A stretch of 64,000 bases of DNA from Mycetohabitans endofungorum (GCF_002927045.1 NZ_PRDW01000002.1:62001-126000); one strand, 5' to 3'. Counted from the stretch's first letter, positions 26,491 through 37,392 are shown. Program-made: numbers and translations. The notes: generated by a model from the letters alone, not told the origin.

Positions 26491-27177
26491 ATGGCAACCA
26501 TCCTGGTGGTAGACGACGAAATGGGTATCCGGGAATTGCTCTCGGAAATCTTGAGCGACGAAGGACATGCTGTCGACGTCGCCGAAAACGCACAACAGGC
26601 GCGGGAGTACCGGCAGCGATTGACGCCGGACCTCGTGCTGCTCGACATCTGGATGCCGGATACCGACGGCGTGACGCTGCTCAAGGAATGGGCGGCGCAG
26701 GGCCAACTGACGATGCCGGTCATCATGATGTCAGGGCACGCGACGATCGACACCGCTGTCGAGGCGACGAAGATTGGTGCGCTGAATTTCCTCGAAAAAC
26801 CGATTGCGTTGCAAAAGCTGTTGAGCGCGGTCGAACAAGGGCTGGCGCACGAGGAGGCCACACCGTCGGCGATAGCGGCCAGCAAGCCGCCCGTGCCGGC
26901 GACGCAAACGGTCGCCGGGGCGGCGGCGTTGCCGGTCGCGGACGCATTGGGCGCCGCGTCCAATGGCGTGGCAGGCGTGCCGACCACGGCCATCTCGTTC
27001 GACATTCCGCTGCGCGATGCGCGCGACGCATTCGAGCGCGCGTACTTTGAATATCATCTCACGCGTGAGAATGGCAGCATGACGCGCGTCGCGGAAAAGA
27101 CCGGGTTGGAGCGTACCCATCTGTATCGCAAGCTCAAGCAGCTTGGCGTCGAACTGGGCAAGAACAAGGCGGAATGA
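26491..27177 (+). CDS. Response regulator, REC plus Fis-type HTH (NtrX-like, no AAA+ domain)
   Basis: A 228-residue regulator. The receiver domain (residues 1-120) has the phospho-acceptor Asp in LVLLDIWMPDTDG and the conserved Lys in LEKPI. A Pro/Ala-rich linker (about 125-170) leads to a C-terminal Fis-type helix-turn-helix (VAEKTGLERTHLYRKLKQLG). True NtrX is about 450 residues with a sigma-54-contacting AAA+ domain in the middle, which is absent. The ATG abuts the kinase stop. It probably acts as a DNA-binding regulator without direct sigma-54 activation. Confidence 0.9.
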   Translation: MATILVVDDEMGIRELLSEILSDEGHAVDVAENAQQAREYRQRLTPDLVLLDIWMPDTDGVTLLKEWAAQGQLTMPVIMMSGHATIDTAVEATKIGALNFLEKPIALQKLLSAVEQGLAHEEATPSAIAASKPPVPATQTVAGAAALPVADALGAASNGVAGVPTTAISFDIPLRDARDAFERAYFEYHLTRENGSMTRVAEKTGLERTHLYRKLKQLGVELGKNKAE

Positions 27178-27241
27178 CGGCGCCGCGCGCCGCCCGCCTT
27201 CCTACGCTGCCCGCGCCACGTCTGCCACGTCGACAAAAAAC

Positions 27242-27270
27242 TTGAGACCTGCAGCCGACCTTGATATACT
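27242..27270 (+). promoter_or_regulatory. Promoter of tRNA-Phe
   Basis: TTGAGA (27242-27247) and TATACT (27265-27270) are 17 bp apart and end 13 nt before the mature tRNA 5' end. Confidence 0.8.
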
Positions 27271-27283
27271 TCTTGCTTCGCGT

Positions 27284-27359
27284 GGCCCGGTAGCTCAGTT
27301 GGTAGAGCAGCGGATTGAAAATCCGCGTGTCGGTGGTTCGATTCCGCCCCAGGCCACCA
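27284..27359 (+). tRNA. tRNA-Phe (anticodon GAA)
   Basis: A 76-nt cloverleaf with encoded CCA. Stems: acceptor GGCCCGG/CCAGGCC (one C-A mismatch at pair 5-68), D stem GCTC/GAGC, anticodon stem GCGGA/TCCGC with loop TTGAAAA (GAA), T stem GGTGG/CCGCC with TTCGATT. A good promoter and a terminator flank it. Confidence 0.97.
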
Positions 27360-27372
27360 CCGATTGATTGAC

Positions 27373-27405
27373 AAAAACCCAAGAGCCGAAAGTTCTTGGG
27401 TTTTT
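27373..27405 (+). terminator. Rho-independent terminator of tRNA-Phe
   Basis: AACCCAAGA pairs with TCTTGGGTT around a 9-base loop, followed by T-rich sequence, starting 14 nt after the tRNA end. The A-run on the left makes it usable in both directions. Confidence 0.85.
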
Positions 27406-27498
27406 GTTTATTGATCGCCTGTTCACGCAGGCGAGACCTGCGCTGTCGGTGCGTGCGGCGCTCCAGGTAACGCGGACAGGCGAGGAATCCTACGAATC

Positions 27499-28767
27499 AT
27501 GCAACACGACAGGTATGCGGCGCGCGAGGCCAAGGTCACGCGCACCCGCATCGCATTCCATATCCACCATTTTGGGCTTGGCGGGACCGAGACCGCGCTG
27601 ATGGGATGGTTGCATGCGCTGGATCGTGGCGCGTTCGACGTCGACTTGATCGTCGGGTTTCCGACTGAGGAGTTCGAACAGCATTTCCGGGCGCAGCTAC
27701 CTGGCGACGTGCGCGTGCACTTTCTCGCCGACCGGCCGTGGCAGTATCGGCTTGAGACGCTGCGGCTGCAACGCCGGCTTAGCCGTATCGGCCGTATCGT
27801 GCAACAACTGGTGTTGCGACCGTACTTGCGACAGGTGTTCGCGCGCCGGATCCGCGCCCTTGCGGCTCACTACAACTTGATCTGCGACTTCGATCTGTCG
27901 CTGCGCCAGCACGCGGGCGCCGGCGGCAAGCCATGGATCGGCATCAGCCACTTCAGCCTCGCGGCCCGGCTCGGCAATCGGCCGGCCAAGGTCAGGCGGC
28001 TCGCACGTCAATACGCGCGCTACGCAGCGGTCGCGGCGCTCAACGCGGACATGGCGCGCGAGGCGCGGCAGATGTTTGGTGCGCAATTGCGCGACGTCAT
28101 CGAATTGCCGAACGTCATCGACCCTGCAGTGATCCGGGCACAGTCCGAAGCATCGGTCGAATTGCCGACACGTCCGTATATCGTATCGGTCGCGCGGCTC
28201 GACGGTGATCAAAAGGATCATGAAACGTTATTGGACGCGTACGCGCGGATGCGCGAGCGTGGTCATGGCGACGCGATGCTCGTGCTGGTCGGTGATGGCC
28301 CTTACCGCCCGGTATTGGAGCAGCGGGTCAGCCGTCTCGGGCTGGCCGATAGCGTCGTGTTTGCCGGCTTCCATGTGAATCCGTTCCCGTTCATGCGGCA
28401 TGCGCGCGTGTTGGTCCTAAGTAGCCGCTTCGAGGGTTTCGGGATGGTGTTGCTTGAGGCGATGGCGCTTGGTACACCGGTGGTGTCAAGCGATTGCCCG
28501 AACGGTCCACGCGAAGTACTGGCCGACGGTGAGGCAGGACTGCTGGTGCCGGTGGGTGACTCGGTCGCGATGGCAGAGGTGTTGCAGCGCGTACTGACGG
28601 ACGACGTATTACGCAGGCGTTTGGTGTCGCGTGGGCTCGCGCGCGTACAAGAGTACGGCCCTCACGCAGCGAATCGCCGCCTGATGGAGTTGGCCTCCCG
28701 CTTGTGCAAGCGCGATGCTGGGTTGGCCGACGTGGCTGCGTCCGTGAGGTCCGCTGGGTCCGCATGA
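27499..28767 (+). CDS. Glycosyltransferase family 4 (GT-B)
   Basis: A 422-residue GT-B glycosyltransferase. The N-terminal domain begins with the acceptor-side Gly loop HHFGLGGTETALMGWL; the C-terminal nucleotide-sugar domain has VSVARLDGDQKDHETLL (about 233) and the E-x7-E signature in SRFEGFGMVLLEAMALG (about 312-330). The likely role is in building a cell-surface polysaccharide or lipid-linked glycan, but the substrate cannot be told. It is a single gene between tRNA-Phe and queC, with no other sugar genes nearby. Confidence 0.88.
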   Translation: MQHDRYAAREAKVTRTRIAFHIHHFGLGGTETALMGWLHALDRGAFDVDLIVGFPTEEFEQHFRAQLPGDVRVHFLADRPWQYRLETLRLQRRLSRIGRIVQQLVLRPYLRQVFARRIRALAAHYNLICDFDLSLRQHAGAGGKPWIGISHFSLAARLGNRPAKVRRLARQYARYAAVAALNADMAREARQMFGAQLRDVIELPNVIDPAVIRAQSEASVELPTRPYIVSVARLDGDQKDHETLLDAYARMRERGHGDAMLVLVGDGPYRPVLEQRVSRLGLADSVVFAGFHVNPFPFMRHARVLVLSSRFEGFGMVLLEAMALGTPVVSSDCPNGPREVLADGEAGLLVPVGDSVAMAEVLQRVLTDDVLRRRLVSRGLARVQEYGPHAANRRLMELASRLCKRDAGLADVAASVRSAGSA

Positions 28768-28883
28768 TAAAATCCATCGTTTTGCGCCGCCCTCCGGCAG
28801 GCCGATGACCGGTAAACACTCGCGCGCAGTGGCCCGCGCGGCGCCGGCCTATACTGCCTGCATCTGATCGAAGGAGTGCCACG

Positions 28884-29618
28884 GTGACTCGGACAGACGC
28901 CCAACGCGGCGCGCTCGTATTGTTTTCCGGTGGACAGGATTCGGCCACCTGCGTGGCATGGGCGCTTTCGCGCTACGATCGCGTCGAAACCATCGGCTTC
29001 GACTATGGGCAACGGCACCGCGTCGAGCTGGAATGCCGCGAGGGGTTCCGCGATGCGTTGATCCGCGCGTTTCCTCAATGGAAGCCGACGCTCGGCGACG
29101 ACCATCGCGTTGACCTGTCGGTGCTGGGGGCGATCAGCGACACAGCAATGACGCGCGAGATCCAGATCGAGACCCAGGCCAATGGGTTGCCGAACACATT
29201 TGTGCCAGGCCGCAACTTGATGTTCATGACGATCGCGGCAGCGGTTGCGTACCGGCGCGGGCTCGGTGTGCTGGTGGGCGGCATGTGCGAAACTGATTTT
29301 TCCGGATATCCAGATTGTCGCGATGACACGATGAAGGTGCTGCAAGTGGCGCTAAATCTGGGCATGGACCAGCGTTTCGTGCTCGAAACCCCACTGATGT
29401 GGCTGGACAAGGCGGACACTTGGCGGCTTGCGGAATCGATCGGCGGCGAAGCGCTGGTCAAGCTGATCCGCGTTGACACGCATACATGCTATGTCGGCGA
29501 GCGGGCTGAATTGCACGATTGGGGCTTCGGTTGCGGCGAGTGTCCGGCATGCAGGTTGCGCGCACGCGGCTACCACGCATTCCGGCATGGCGGGCGCGTT
29601 GATCCTGCGTCGCTTTGA
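28884..29618 (+). CDS. queC: 7-cyano-7-deazaguanine synthase QueC
   Basis: A 244-residue ATP-dependent enzyme converting 7-carboxy-7-deazaguanine to preQ0 in queuosine biosynthesis. The PP-loop motif [13 protein letters not shown] is at residues 11-23, with [10 protein letters not shown] in the middle and the zinc-binding [10 protein letters not shown] near residue 217. The start is a GTG at 28884 with GAAGGAG about 9 nt upstream. It leads a queC-queE-queD run whose products catalyse consecutive preQ0 steps. Confidence 0.96.
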   Translation: MTRTDAQRGALVLFSGGQDSATCVAWALSRYDRVETIGFDYGQRHRVELECREGFRDALIRAFPQWKPTLGDDHRVDLSVLGAISDTAMTREIQIETQANGLPNTFVPGRNLMFMTIAAAVAYRRGLGVLVGGMCETDFSGYPDCRDDTMKVLQVALNLGMDQRFVLETPLMWLDKADTWRLAESIGGEALVKLIRVDTHTCYVGERAELHDWGFGCGECPACRLRARGYHAFRHGGRVDPASL

Positions 29619-29640
29619 CGCTTCAGGGGCAGGCAGTGAG

Positions 29641-30282
29641 ATGACGTACGCGGTCAAAGAAATCTTCTACACGTTGCAGGGAGAGGGCGCCAATGCCGGT
29701 CGACCGGCGGTGTTTTGCCGCTTTGCGGGCTGCAACCTGTGGTCGGGCCGCGAACAGGACCGCGCGGATGCGGTGTGCCGCTTTTGCGACACCGATTTTG
29801 TCGGCACCGACGGCGAGAACGGCGGCAAATATCGCGATGCTGATGCGCTAGTGGCGAAGATCGCGTCGCTGTGGCCGCCCGGCGAGGTTGCGGCACAATA
29901 CCGTTTTGTCGTTTGTACCGGCGGCGAGCCGATGTTGCAGCTTGATGCGGCGTTGATCGACGCGCTGCACCGTGAGCGGTTCGTCATCGCGATCGAGACC
30001 AACGGCACCCTGCCGGTGCTTCCCGGCATCGATTGGGTCTGCGTAAGCCCGAAGGCCGGCTCGTCCCTCGTGGTGACGCGCGGCAACGAACTGAAGGTCG
30101 TGATCCCGCAGGACAACCAGCAGTTGTCGGAATACGCGCGGCTGGATTTTGAGCATTTTCTCGTGCAACCGATGGATGGTCCATCGCGCGAACTGAACAC
30201 GAAGCTGGCCGTGGATTGGTGCAAGCGGCATCCCCAATGGCGCCTGTCAATGCAGACGCATAAGTACTTGAACATTCCCTGA
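29641..30282 (+). CDS. queE: 7-carboxy-7-deazaguanine synthase QueE (radical SAM)
   Basis: A 213-residue radical SAM enzyme that contracts 6-carboxytetrahydropterin to 7-carboxy-7-deazaguanine. It starts TYAVKEIFYTLQGEGANAGRPA, as in the family. The iron-sulfur cysteines are in CNLWSG and, after a 14-residue insertion, CRFCDTDF; this C-x14-C-x2-C spacing is the elongated type found in many proteobacterial QueE proteins. The ATG at 29641 lies 22 nt after queC. Confidence 0.95.
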   Translation: MTYAVKEIFYTLQGEGANAGRPAVFCRFAGCNLWSGREQDRADAVCRFCDTDFVGTDGENGGKYRDADALVAKIASLWPPGEVAAQYRFVVCTGGEPMLQLDAALIDALHRERFVIAIETNGTLPVLPGIDWVCVSPKAGSSLVVTRGNELKVVIPQDNQQLSEYARLDFEHFLVQPMDGPSRELNTKLAVDWCKRHPQWRLSMQTHKYLNIP

Positions 30283-30300
30283 ACCAGGCGCTGGACCACC

Positions 30301-30747
30301 GTGCTGACTATCACGCGCAAACTCGCATTCGACGCAGGCCACCGTATCCCGGATCACCGCAGCCAGTGCAGGAACCTGCACGGCCACCGGTATGTGCTGG
30401 AAATCACCCTGCAGGGCGAACTCGTCGATACGGAAGGCGCGCCGGATCGCGGCATGGTGATGGACTTTGCCGACGTGAAGCGGCTGGCGATGGAGCACTT
30501 GGTGAACGTGTGGGATCACGCGTTCATCGTCTATGAGCAGGACGTGATGGTCCGTTCTTTCCTCGATACGCTGCCCGAGCACAAGACGGTCGTGCTGGAC
30601 CGGATCCCGACTGTCGAGAATTTGGCAGCCAAGGCGTTCGAGATCCTGGCCCACGTCTATGATGCGCATTACGGCATCAACCTGCGGCTGGCCAAGATAC
30701 GCTTGTATGAGACGCCCAATTGCTGGGCCGATATCATCCGCGACTGA
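30301..30747 (+). CDS. queD: 6-carboxytetrahydropterin synthase QueD
   Basis: A 148-residue pterin synthase that makes 6-carboxy-5,6,7,8-tetrahydropterin from dihydroneopterin triphosphate, the first step unique to queuosine biosynthesis. The zinc His residues and catalytic Cys are in FDAGHRIPDHRSQCRNLHGHRY; a Glu-containing ETPNCWADI closes it. The start is GTG at 30301, 18 nt after queE. It ends the queCED operon; convergent rodA follows. Confidence 0.95.
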   Translation: MLTITRKLAFDAGHRIPDHRSQCRNLHGHRYVLEITLQGELVDTEGAPDRGMVMDFADVKRLAMEHLVNVWDHAFIVYEQDVMVRSFLDTLPEHKTVVLDRIPTVENLAAKAFEILAHVYDAHYGINLRLAKIRLYETPNCWADIIRD

Positions 30748-30780
30748 ACGCCGTCAGGGCCGGGCACCGACGCGCGGTCG

Positions 30781-31929
30781 TTAGCTTTGCATCAGGCGCT
30801 TTTGTCGCGCCACGCTCATGATCATCCCGGTCGCGATGCCCAGTGTGATCAGCGCGGTGCCGCCGTAGCTCATGAATGGCAGCGGTACGCCTACCACGGG
30901 CAGAATACCGCTGACCATGCCGATATTGACGAATGCGTACATGAAGAAGGACAGCGCCAGCGCCCCGGCCAGCAATCGGCCGAACAGCGTGGCGCCGTTG
31001 GCCGCGATGTACAGAGCACGCGCGACGAGCAGCAGGTACAGGAATAGCAGCACGAGCCCGCCGGCCAGGCCGAACTCTTCGGAGAACACGGCGAAAATGA
31101 AGTCCGTATGTTTTTCCGGAATGAACTCCAGGTGCGCCTGCGTTCCCTTGAGCCAGCCTTTGCCGAAGGCCCCGCCGGAGCCGATCGCGATGACCGCCTG
31201 GATCGTATGAAATCCCTTGCCAAGCGGGTCTGAACTCGGATCGAGCAGCGTGCAGACGCGGTGCTTCTGGTAGTCGTGCAGCAGAACCCATTGCACGTCC
31301 GGCTGACAAATCCGGTCCTCGGTTGCAATCAATGAGCCGACGCCGATCACCAGCGCCAGCAACAGCGGCACGATTAGCTTGAAGCTCAGGCCCGCGAAGT
31401 AGATCACGAACAGTCCCGTGGACAGCACCAGGATCGCAGTACCCAAGTCGGGCTGTTTGGCGATCAGCCCGACCGGCACTGCCAGGATGATTAGGCCGAT
31501 CAGGTAGTCGTACCACCGTATCACGCCCTCGCGTCGCTGGTAGTACCACGCGAGCATCAGCGGCATGGCGATTTTCAGAATTTCAGATGGCTGAATCACG
31601 ACGCCGACATTGATCCAACGTTTGGCGCCTTTCTTAGTCAAGCCGAACAGCGCCACGGCGATGAGCAGTGCCACGCCGAACGAGTAGGCGGGCACGGCAA
31701 AACGCATCAGCGTCTGCGGCGGTACGTTCGCGATCGCCCACATCAGCACGAACGTGAGCAGGATATTGCGGACCTGGTCCTCGACGCGTCCGGGCACGTC
31801 CATGCTGGCGCTGTACAGCGTGAGCAGACCCACGCATAGCAACAAGAAGACGATCAGCGCAAGTGGCTTGTCGAAGCCGGCGAACATCCGTTTTGCGCGT
31901 CCAATCAGCACGCGGGGCTCGATGGGCAT
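30781..31929 (-). CDS. rodA: Rod-shape-determining protein RodA
   Basis: A 382-residue SEDS-family peptidoglycan glycosyltransferase with about ten membrane helices, which polymerises glycan strands for cell elongation together with PBP2. Family features include QPDLGTAILVLSTGLFVIYFAG shape in the middle and the C-terminal FMSYGGTALITLGIATGM. It is the last gene of the mreBCD-mrdA-rodA operon, 8 nt after mrdA. Confidence 0.96.
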   Translation of the reverse strand: MPIEPRVLIGRAKRMFAGFDKPLALIVFLLLCVGLLTLYSASMDVPGRVEDQVRNILLTFVLMWAIANVPPQTLMRFAVPAYSFGVALLIAVALFGLTKKGAKRWINVGVVIQPSEILKIAMPLMLAWYYQRREGVIRWYDYLIGLIILAVPVGLIAKQPDLGTAILVLSTGLFVIYFAGLSFKLIVPLLLALVIGVGSLIATEDRICQPDVQWVLLHDYQKHRVCTLLDPSSDPLGKGFHTIQAVIAIGSGGAFGKGWLKGTQAHLEFIPEKHTDFIFAVFSEEFGLAGGLVLLFLYLLLVARALYIAANGATLFGRLLAGALALSFFMYAFVNIGMVSGILPVVGVPLPFMSYGGTALITLGIATGMIMSVARQKRLMQS

Positions 31930-31937
31930 GGCGACTC

Positions 31938-34100
31938 CTAGTGCGCCGGGGTAGCGCCGTGCGCGCCCCCGGATCGATTCAATGTGGCTGGCGTGTCGGT
32001 CGGCGCACGCGGCCCCTGATCCGACGGGGGCTCGTATGGATCAGGTATCGGTTGTTGGGCGGGGGGCATGTCGCCGCCGCTGCTGGCCACCGACGCCGGC
32101 AGCGCGACTTGTATTGGGGTCTGCGCGCCGCCGATCGCCGGCGTGCCGCCGAGGTCGGTCGCCGACGCTGCCATCGCGACGGCGGTGGCTTCGGCACCGG
32201 GCTTGACGCGGTCGATCAGGTAATAGTCAAGCACTTTGCGGGCAATTGGGCCGGCCGCCCGGGCTCCCCAGCCGCCATTCTCGACGATCAATGCGAGCGC
32301 GATCTGCGGGCGCTCGACCGGCGCGAACGCGATGAACAGCGCGTGGTCACGCAGGTGCTCGGCCACCGCATGCGCACGGTATTTCTGGCCCTGTAGCGAA
32401 AATACCTGCGCCGTACCGGTCTTGCCGGCCGACGTATAGGGTGCGTTACCAAAGATTTTGTACGCGGTGCCTGAAGGGCTGTCCATCACGCTTTTCATCG
32501 CGTGCTTGACGACGTCGAGGTCCGCCTGCGTGATGCCTTGGATGCGGCCGCTGGATTTGGGCACCGTCAGCCGGAATTCGCGCGTGATCGGGTTCTCGAC
32601 ATCCTTGACCAAGTGAGGCTTCATGACCACACCGTTGTTCGCCAGCGTCGCGACAGCGTGCGCGAGTTGCAGGATCGTATACGAATTGTAGCCTTGGCCG
32701 ATGCCGAGGCTGATCGTCTCGCCTTCGTACCAGCGCTGCTGCTCGGGCTTGCGATAGGCGCGTTTCTTCCAGTCGGTGGACGGCAGCACACCGCGTGCCT
32801 CGCCCTCGACGTCGATGCCGGACTGCTGGCCGAACCCCCACTGCTTCATAAAACTCGCAATCGTGTTGACGCCCAGATCGTGCGCGAGCATGTAGTAATA
32901 CGTGTCGTTGGACACGACGATCGAACGGTACATGTCGACCCAGCCCTGCCCCTGTGGCACGTCGTTGCGGAATGTGTGGCCGCCGAACGTGTACGAGCCC
33001 GGATCCTGGAAGCCCCAGTTCGGCGTACGCTTGTGTGTGGCGAGCGCGGCCAGCGCCATGAACGGCTTGTATGTCGAGCCAGGCGGATAGGTGCCGCGTA
33101 GCGGCCGGTTCAGCAGCGGCCGGTCGGGTGACGTATTCAGCTCGTCCCAGGTTGGCTGATCGATACCATCGACGAACAGGTTTGGATCGAAGCTGGGCGA
33201 CGACACGAACGCAAGCACGTCGCCCGTCGCCGGTTCGATTGCGACTAGCGCGCCGCGCTTGCCTGCAAATGCCTGTTCCGCGCTTTGCTGCAGGCCGATA
33301 TCGAGTGACAGCCGCAGATTGTTGCCGGGCTTGGCCTGGGTGCGCGACAGCGTGCGCACCGGGCGGCCACCCGCGGTCACTTCGACTTCTTCGAAGCCTG
33401 TCACACCGTGTAACTCGGTCTCGTAGCTCTGCTCGACGCCGATCTTGCCGATATAGTCGGTGCCGTTGTAGTTGTTCGCATCGAGCCGCGGATCGTAGTG
33501 CTCCGGGTCACTGTCGTTTTTTTCGCTAGCCGCGTCGATGCGCTCCTGGTCGCGCTGTGAAATACGGCCGATGTAGCCGATCACGTGCGCCGCGGTCGTC
33601 CCGAGCGGGTATTGCCGGAACAGCCGCGCGCGCACTTCCACGCCCGGAAACCGGTAGCGCTGCGCGGTGAAGCGGGCCACTTCGTCGTCGGTCAATCGCG
33701 TGCGAATCGGTAGACTCTCAAAATTTTTCGAGTCCTCCTGCAGTTTCTTGAAGCGGCGGCGGTCGCGCGCATCGATATTGACCACGTCCGACAGCCGCTC
33801 GATGACCTCATCCAGTGTGCCGTCAATCTTCGATGGCGTGATCTCCAACGTGTAGGCTGAGTAGTTCTTCGCAAGCACCACGCCGTTGCGGTCGATGATG
33901 ATGCCGCGATTCGGCACGATCGGCGCGACCGAGATGCGGTTTTCGTCAGCCTGCAGCGAATATTTGTTGTAATTCCATACCTGCAGGTACAGGAAGCGAC
34001 AGCCGATCAGCGCGAAGCACGCGAGCACGAACACGCCCGCGGCGGCCACGCGAAGCTTAAAGCGCGCCAGTGCCTGCCGGGGATTGTTGAACTGCGTCAT
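31938..34100 (-). CDS. mrdA: Penicillin-binding protein 2
   Basis: A 720-residue class B transpeptidase that crosslinks peptidoglycan during elongation. A single N-terminal membrane anchor (VAAAGVFVLACFALIGC, about 18-34), a pedestal domain, and the transpeptidase domain with SxxK (PGSTYKPF), SxN (SNDTYYY) and KTG (AGKTGTAQ) motifs are all intact. The ATG at 34100 (MTQFNNPRQ) is chosen; the frame is open further upstream into mreD. The C-terminal 80 residues are Pro/Ala-rich and probably disordered. Confidence 0.95.
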   Translation of the reverse strand: MTQFNNPRQALARFKLRVAAAGVFVLACFALIGCRFLYLQVWNYNKYSLQADENRISVAPIVPNRGIIIDRNGVVLAKNYSAYTLEITPSKIDGTLDEVIERLSDVVNIDARDRRRFKKLQEDSKNFESLPIRTRLTDDEVARFTAQRYRFPGVEVRARLFRQYPLGTTAAHVIGYIGRISQRDQERIDAASEKNDSDPEHYDPRLDANNYNGTDYIGKIGVEQSYETELHGVTGFEEVEVTAGGRPVRTLSRTQAKPGNNLRLSLDIGLQQSAEQAFAGKRGALVAIEPATGDVLAFVSSPSFDPNLFVDGIDQPTWDELNTSPDRPLLNRPLRGTYPPGSTYKPFMALAALATHKRTPNWGFQDPGSYTFGGHTFRNDVPQGQGWVDMYRSIVVSNDTYYYMLAHDLGVNTIASFMKQWGFGQQSGIDVEGEARGVLPSTDWKKRAYRKPEQQRWYEGETISLGIGQGYNSYTILQLAHAVATLANNGVVMKPHLVKDVENPITREFRLTVPKSSGRIQGITQADLDVVKHAMKSVMDSPSGTAYKIFGNAPYTSAGKTGTAQVFSLQGQKYRAHAVAEHLRDHALFIAFAPVERPQIALALIVENGGWGARAAGPIARKVLDYYLIDRVKPGAEATAVAMAASATDLGGTPAIGGAQTPIQVALPASVASSGGDMPPAQQPIPDPYEPPSDQGPRAPTDTPATLNRSGGAHGATPAH

Positions 34101-34117
34101 CTGCGAGCGGACCCCGG

Positions 34118-34630
34118 TCAAATCGGTCGCGTGTCGTCGTGGTCGGCCGCGCGTTTCTGCGGCAATAGCAGCAGCACGCTGGCAACCGGCCACAGCAGCG
34201 CGCCGACGAAGCCGTCCAGCAAGTAGCCCCAGCCCGGGAATGCGCCGCCGGCAATCAGCCGAATCACGAACGGCACGGCCTGCGCGACCATCAGCAGCGG
34301 CATCACGACGAAGACCTGCGCACCCAGCGATAGCCACAGCACGCGCCGGTGCACCATGATTGCCCCGTACGACAGCAGTGTGTAGGCGAGCGCGTGCTCG
34401 CCGAATAGGCTCGCATCGTGCACGTCGATTAACAGCCCAAGCAGGAACGCGATGCCCATGCCGACCTTGCGCGGTTGATGCACGTTCCAAAACAGCAGCA
34501 CGATCGCGACGAAATCGGGCACGCCGATCCACTTACCCCATGGCAGCAGATTCAAAAAAAACGCGGCGGCCAGGCTGAACGCAATGAAGTACGGATTGAC
34601 CGGCAGCAGGATATGATGGGGTCGATTCAT
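34118..34630 (-). CDS. mreD: Rod-shape-determining protein MreD
   Basis: A 170-residue integral membrane protein with about five hydrophobic helices (for example FIAFSLAAAFFLNLLPW and VGALLWPVASVLLLLP). MreD bridges MreC to the elongation synthases. It overlaps the mreC end by 4 nt and precedes mrdA by 17 nt, so it is expressed with them. Confidence 0.93.
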   Translation of the reverse strand: MNRPHHILLPVNPYFIAFSLAAAFFLNLLPWGKWIGVPDFVAIVLLFWNVHQPRKVGMGIAFLLGLLIDVHDASLFGEHALAYTLLSYGAIMVHRRVLWLSLGAQVFVVMPLLMVAQAVPFVIRLIAGGAFPGWGYLLDGFVGALLWPVASVLLLLPQKRAADHDDTRPI

Positions 34631-35655
34631 TGCCGTGCTCCGGTTACCGTGGCCGACGCGGCTCGGGCAGATAATGCCGGCGAGCCGGTGCCCGTCGCAC
34701 CCGATGCGGCCGGACCGGTCGCGGTGCTCTTGCCGGCGGCCGCCTTCGCGCCCTTCCTGGCCTTTGCCTTGCCGGCAGCCTTGGCCGCGCCGGTGTCCGT
34801 GTTGGTGGGATGCGGCGGCGTGCGCGCATCGTAGCGCAGTACCAACAACTGGCGGGCGCCCCGCACCGGCGCGAGCGGCTCGCAGACCACCCGGGCGAAC
34901 GTGGTGTCCGCTTGGCGGTCGACGCGAATAACCTTGGCCACTGGCAGTCCCGGAGGGTAGACGCCGTCCAGCCCATTTGTCACCAGTTCGTCGCCGGTCT
35001 TCACATCAGCGCTGGTCGGCACGAACCTCAGATCCAGTACGTCGCCCTTAGGGGTGCCGTAGATCACGCTGCGAATGCCGGTACGTACCACCTGCACCGG
35101 CACCGCCTGGTCCTTGTCGGTCAGCAGCGTGACCTCAGATTGCAACGGGAAGACGCGCGTGACTTGTCCAATTACGCCTTTTTCGTTCACCACCGGTGCG
35201 CCTGCCTGCACATCCTGCTGGCTGCCGCCGGCGATGATGACCTTCTGCGTGAACGGGTCGCGCGTGTCGTACTGAATTTCGGTGGGCGTTGTCTGTATCG
35301 TTGAATGCTGCTGCAACTGCAGCAGCCGGCGCAGATGTTCATTCTCGGCCAGCAGTTGGGCCGCTTGCGACGCACGTACCGACAATTGCAGGCTCTTGTC
35401 GCGCAGCGTCTGGTTCTCGCTGCGCAACGAATGGATCGTGACGAATAGGTCGGCGCCGCCGACGATCAGATCGCGTGGCACCAGCGCCGCGCGTTGTAAA
35501 GGATAGAGCCCCGTGCCGATCACTTCGCGCACGACTTCGAGCGTTTGGAAACGCGCGTCGGTAATCAACAGTACGAGCGCGAGACCGACAAACGTGAACA
35601 GACGCGCGAGCGCCGAAGGACCTTGCTTGAACAGGGGCGGCGGACTGTATTCCAT
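34627..35655 (-). CDS. mreC: Cell-shape protein MreC
   Basis: A 342-residue periplasmic scaffold of the elongasome. An N-terminal membrane helix (LFTFVGLALVLLITDA) is followed by a coiled coil (about 70-110, SENQTLRDKSLQLSVRASQ), then the beta-barrel domains with VNEKGVIGQVTRV and the family-typical GDELVTNGLDGVYPPGLPVA. The C-terminal 60 residues are a Lys/Ala/Thr-rich tail. The ATG at 35655 (MEYSPPPLFKQG) matches beta-proteobacterial MreC. Confidence 0.95.
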   Translation of the reverse strand: MEYSPPPLFKQGPSALARLFTFVGLALVLLITDARFQTLEVVREVIGTGLYPLQRAALVPRDLIVGGADLFVTIHSLRSENQTLRDKSLQLSVRASQAAQLLAENEHLRRLLQLQQHSTIQTTPTEIQYDTRDPFTQKVIIAGGSQQDVQAGAPVVNEKGVIGQVTRVFPLQSEVTLLTDKDQAVPVQVVRTGIRSVIYGTPKGDVLDLRFVPTSADVKTGDELVTNGLDGVYPPGLPVAKVIRVDRQADTTFARVVCEPLAPVRGARQLLVLRYDARTPPHPTNTDTGAAKAAGKAKARKGAKAAAGKSTATGPAASGATGTGSPALSARAASATVTGARQ

Positions 35656-35690
35656 GGTCGACGCCCGAAACCGCACTTACTTCAGCCGGA

Positions 35691-37070
<1,380 letters not shown>

Positions 37071-37370
37071 ATGGCCTTGACCCCCACTGACGTAAACCGC
37101 ATTGCGCACCTGGCGCGCATTGAGCTCGGGCAACGCGAGGCCGAGCACATACTCGAGCAACTGAACCAGTTTTTTGGCCTGGTCGAGCAAATGCAGGCCG
37201 TGGACACGACTAGCATCGCGCCACTCGCGCATCCGATCGAGCAGATCGAGGACGTCGCGCTGAGGCTGCGCGAGGACGCCGTGACCGAGCACGTACGGCG
37301 CGAGGACAACCAGCGCTGCGCGCCGGCGGTGCAGGACGGCCTGTATCTGGTACCGCAAGTGATCGAATAA
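37071..37370 (+). CDS. gatC: Asp-tRNA(Asn)/Glu-tRNA(Gln) amidotransferase subunit C
   Basis: A 99-residue small subunit that stabilises GatA-GatB. It starts [18 protein letters not shown], typical of the family, and contains [20 protein letters not shown]. It is the first gene of gatC-gatA-gatB. Presence of GatCAB implies that Gln-tRNA and/or Asn-tRNA are made by transamidation in this organism. Confidence 0.95.
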   Translation: MALTPTDVNRIAHLARIELGQREAEHILEQLNQFFGLVEQMQAVDTTSIAPLAHPIEQIEDVALRLREDAVTEHVRREDNQRCAPAVQDGLYLVPQVIE

Positions 37371-37392
37371 CGCGACGCAGGAAAACCGCACG

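Noticed and set aside
27284-27359. C-A mismatch in the tRNA-Phe acceptor stem as a sign of a pseudogene
   Set aside because: All other pairs, the loops and the CCA end are perfect, and promoter and terminator are good; single acceptor mismatches occur in working tRNAs.
28768-28883. preQ1 riboswitch before queC
   Set aside because: No preQ1-I or preQ1-II core pattern could be recognised in the 116-bp leader; only a normal ribosome binding site.
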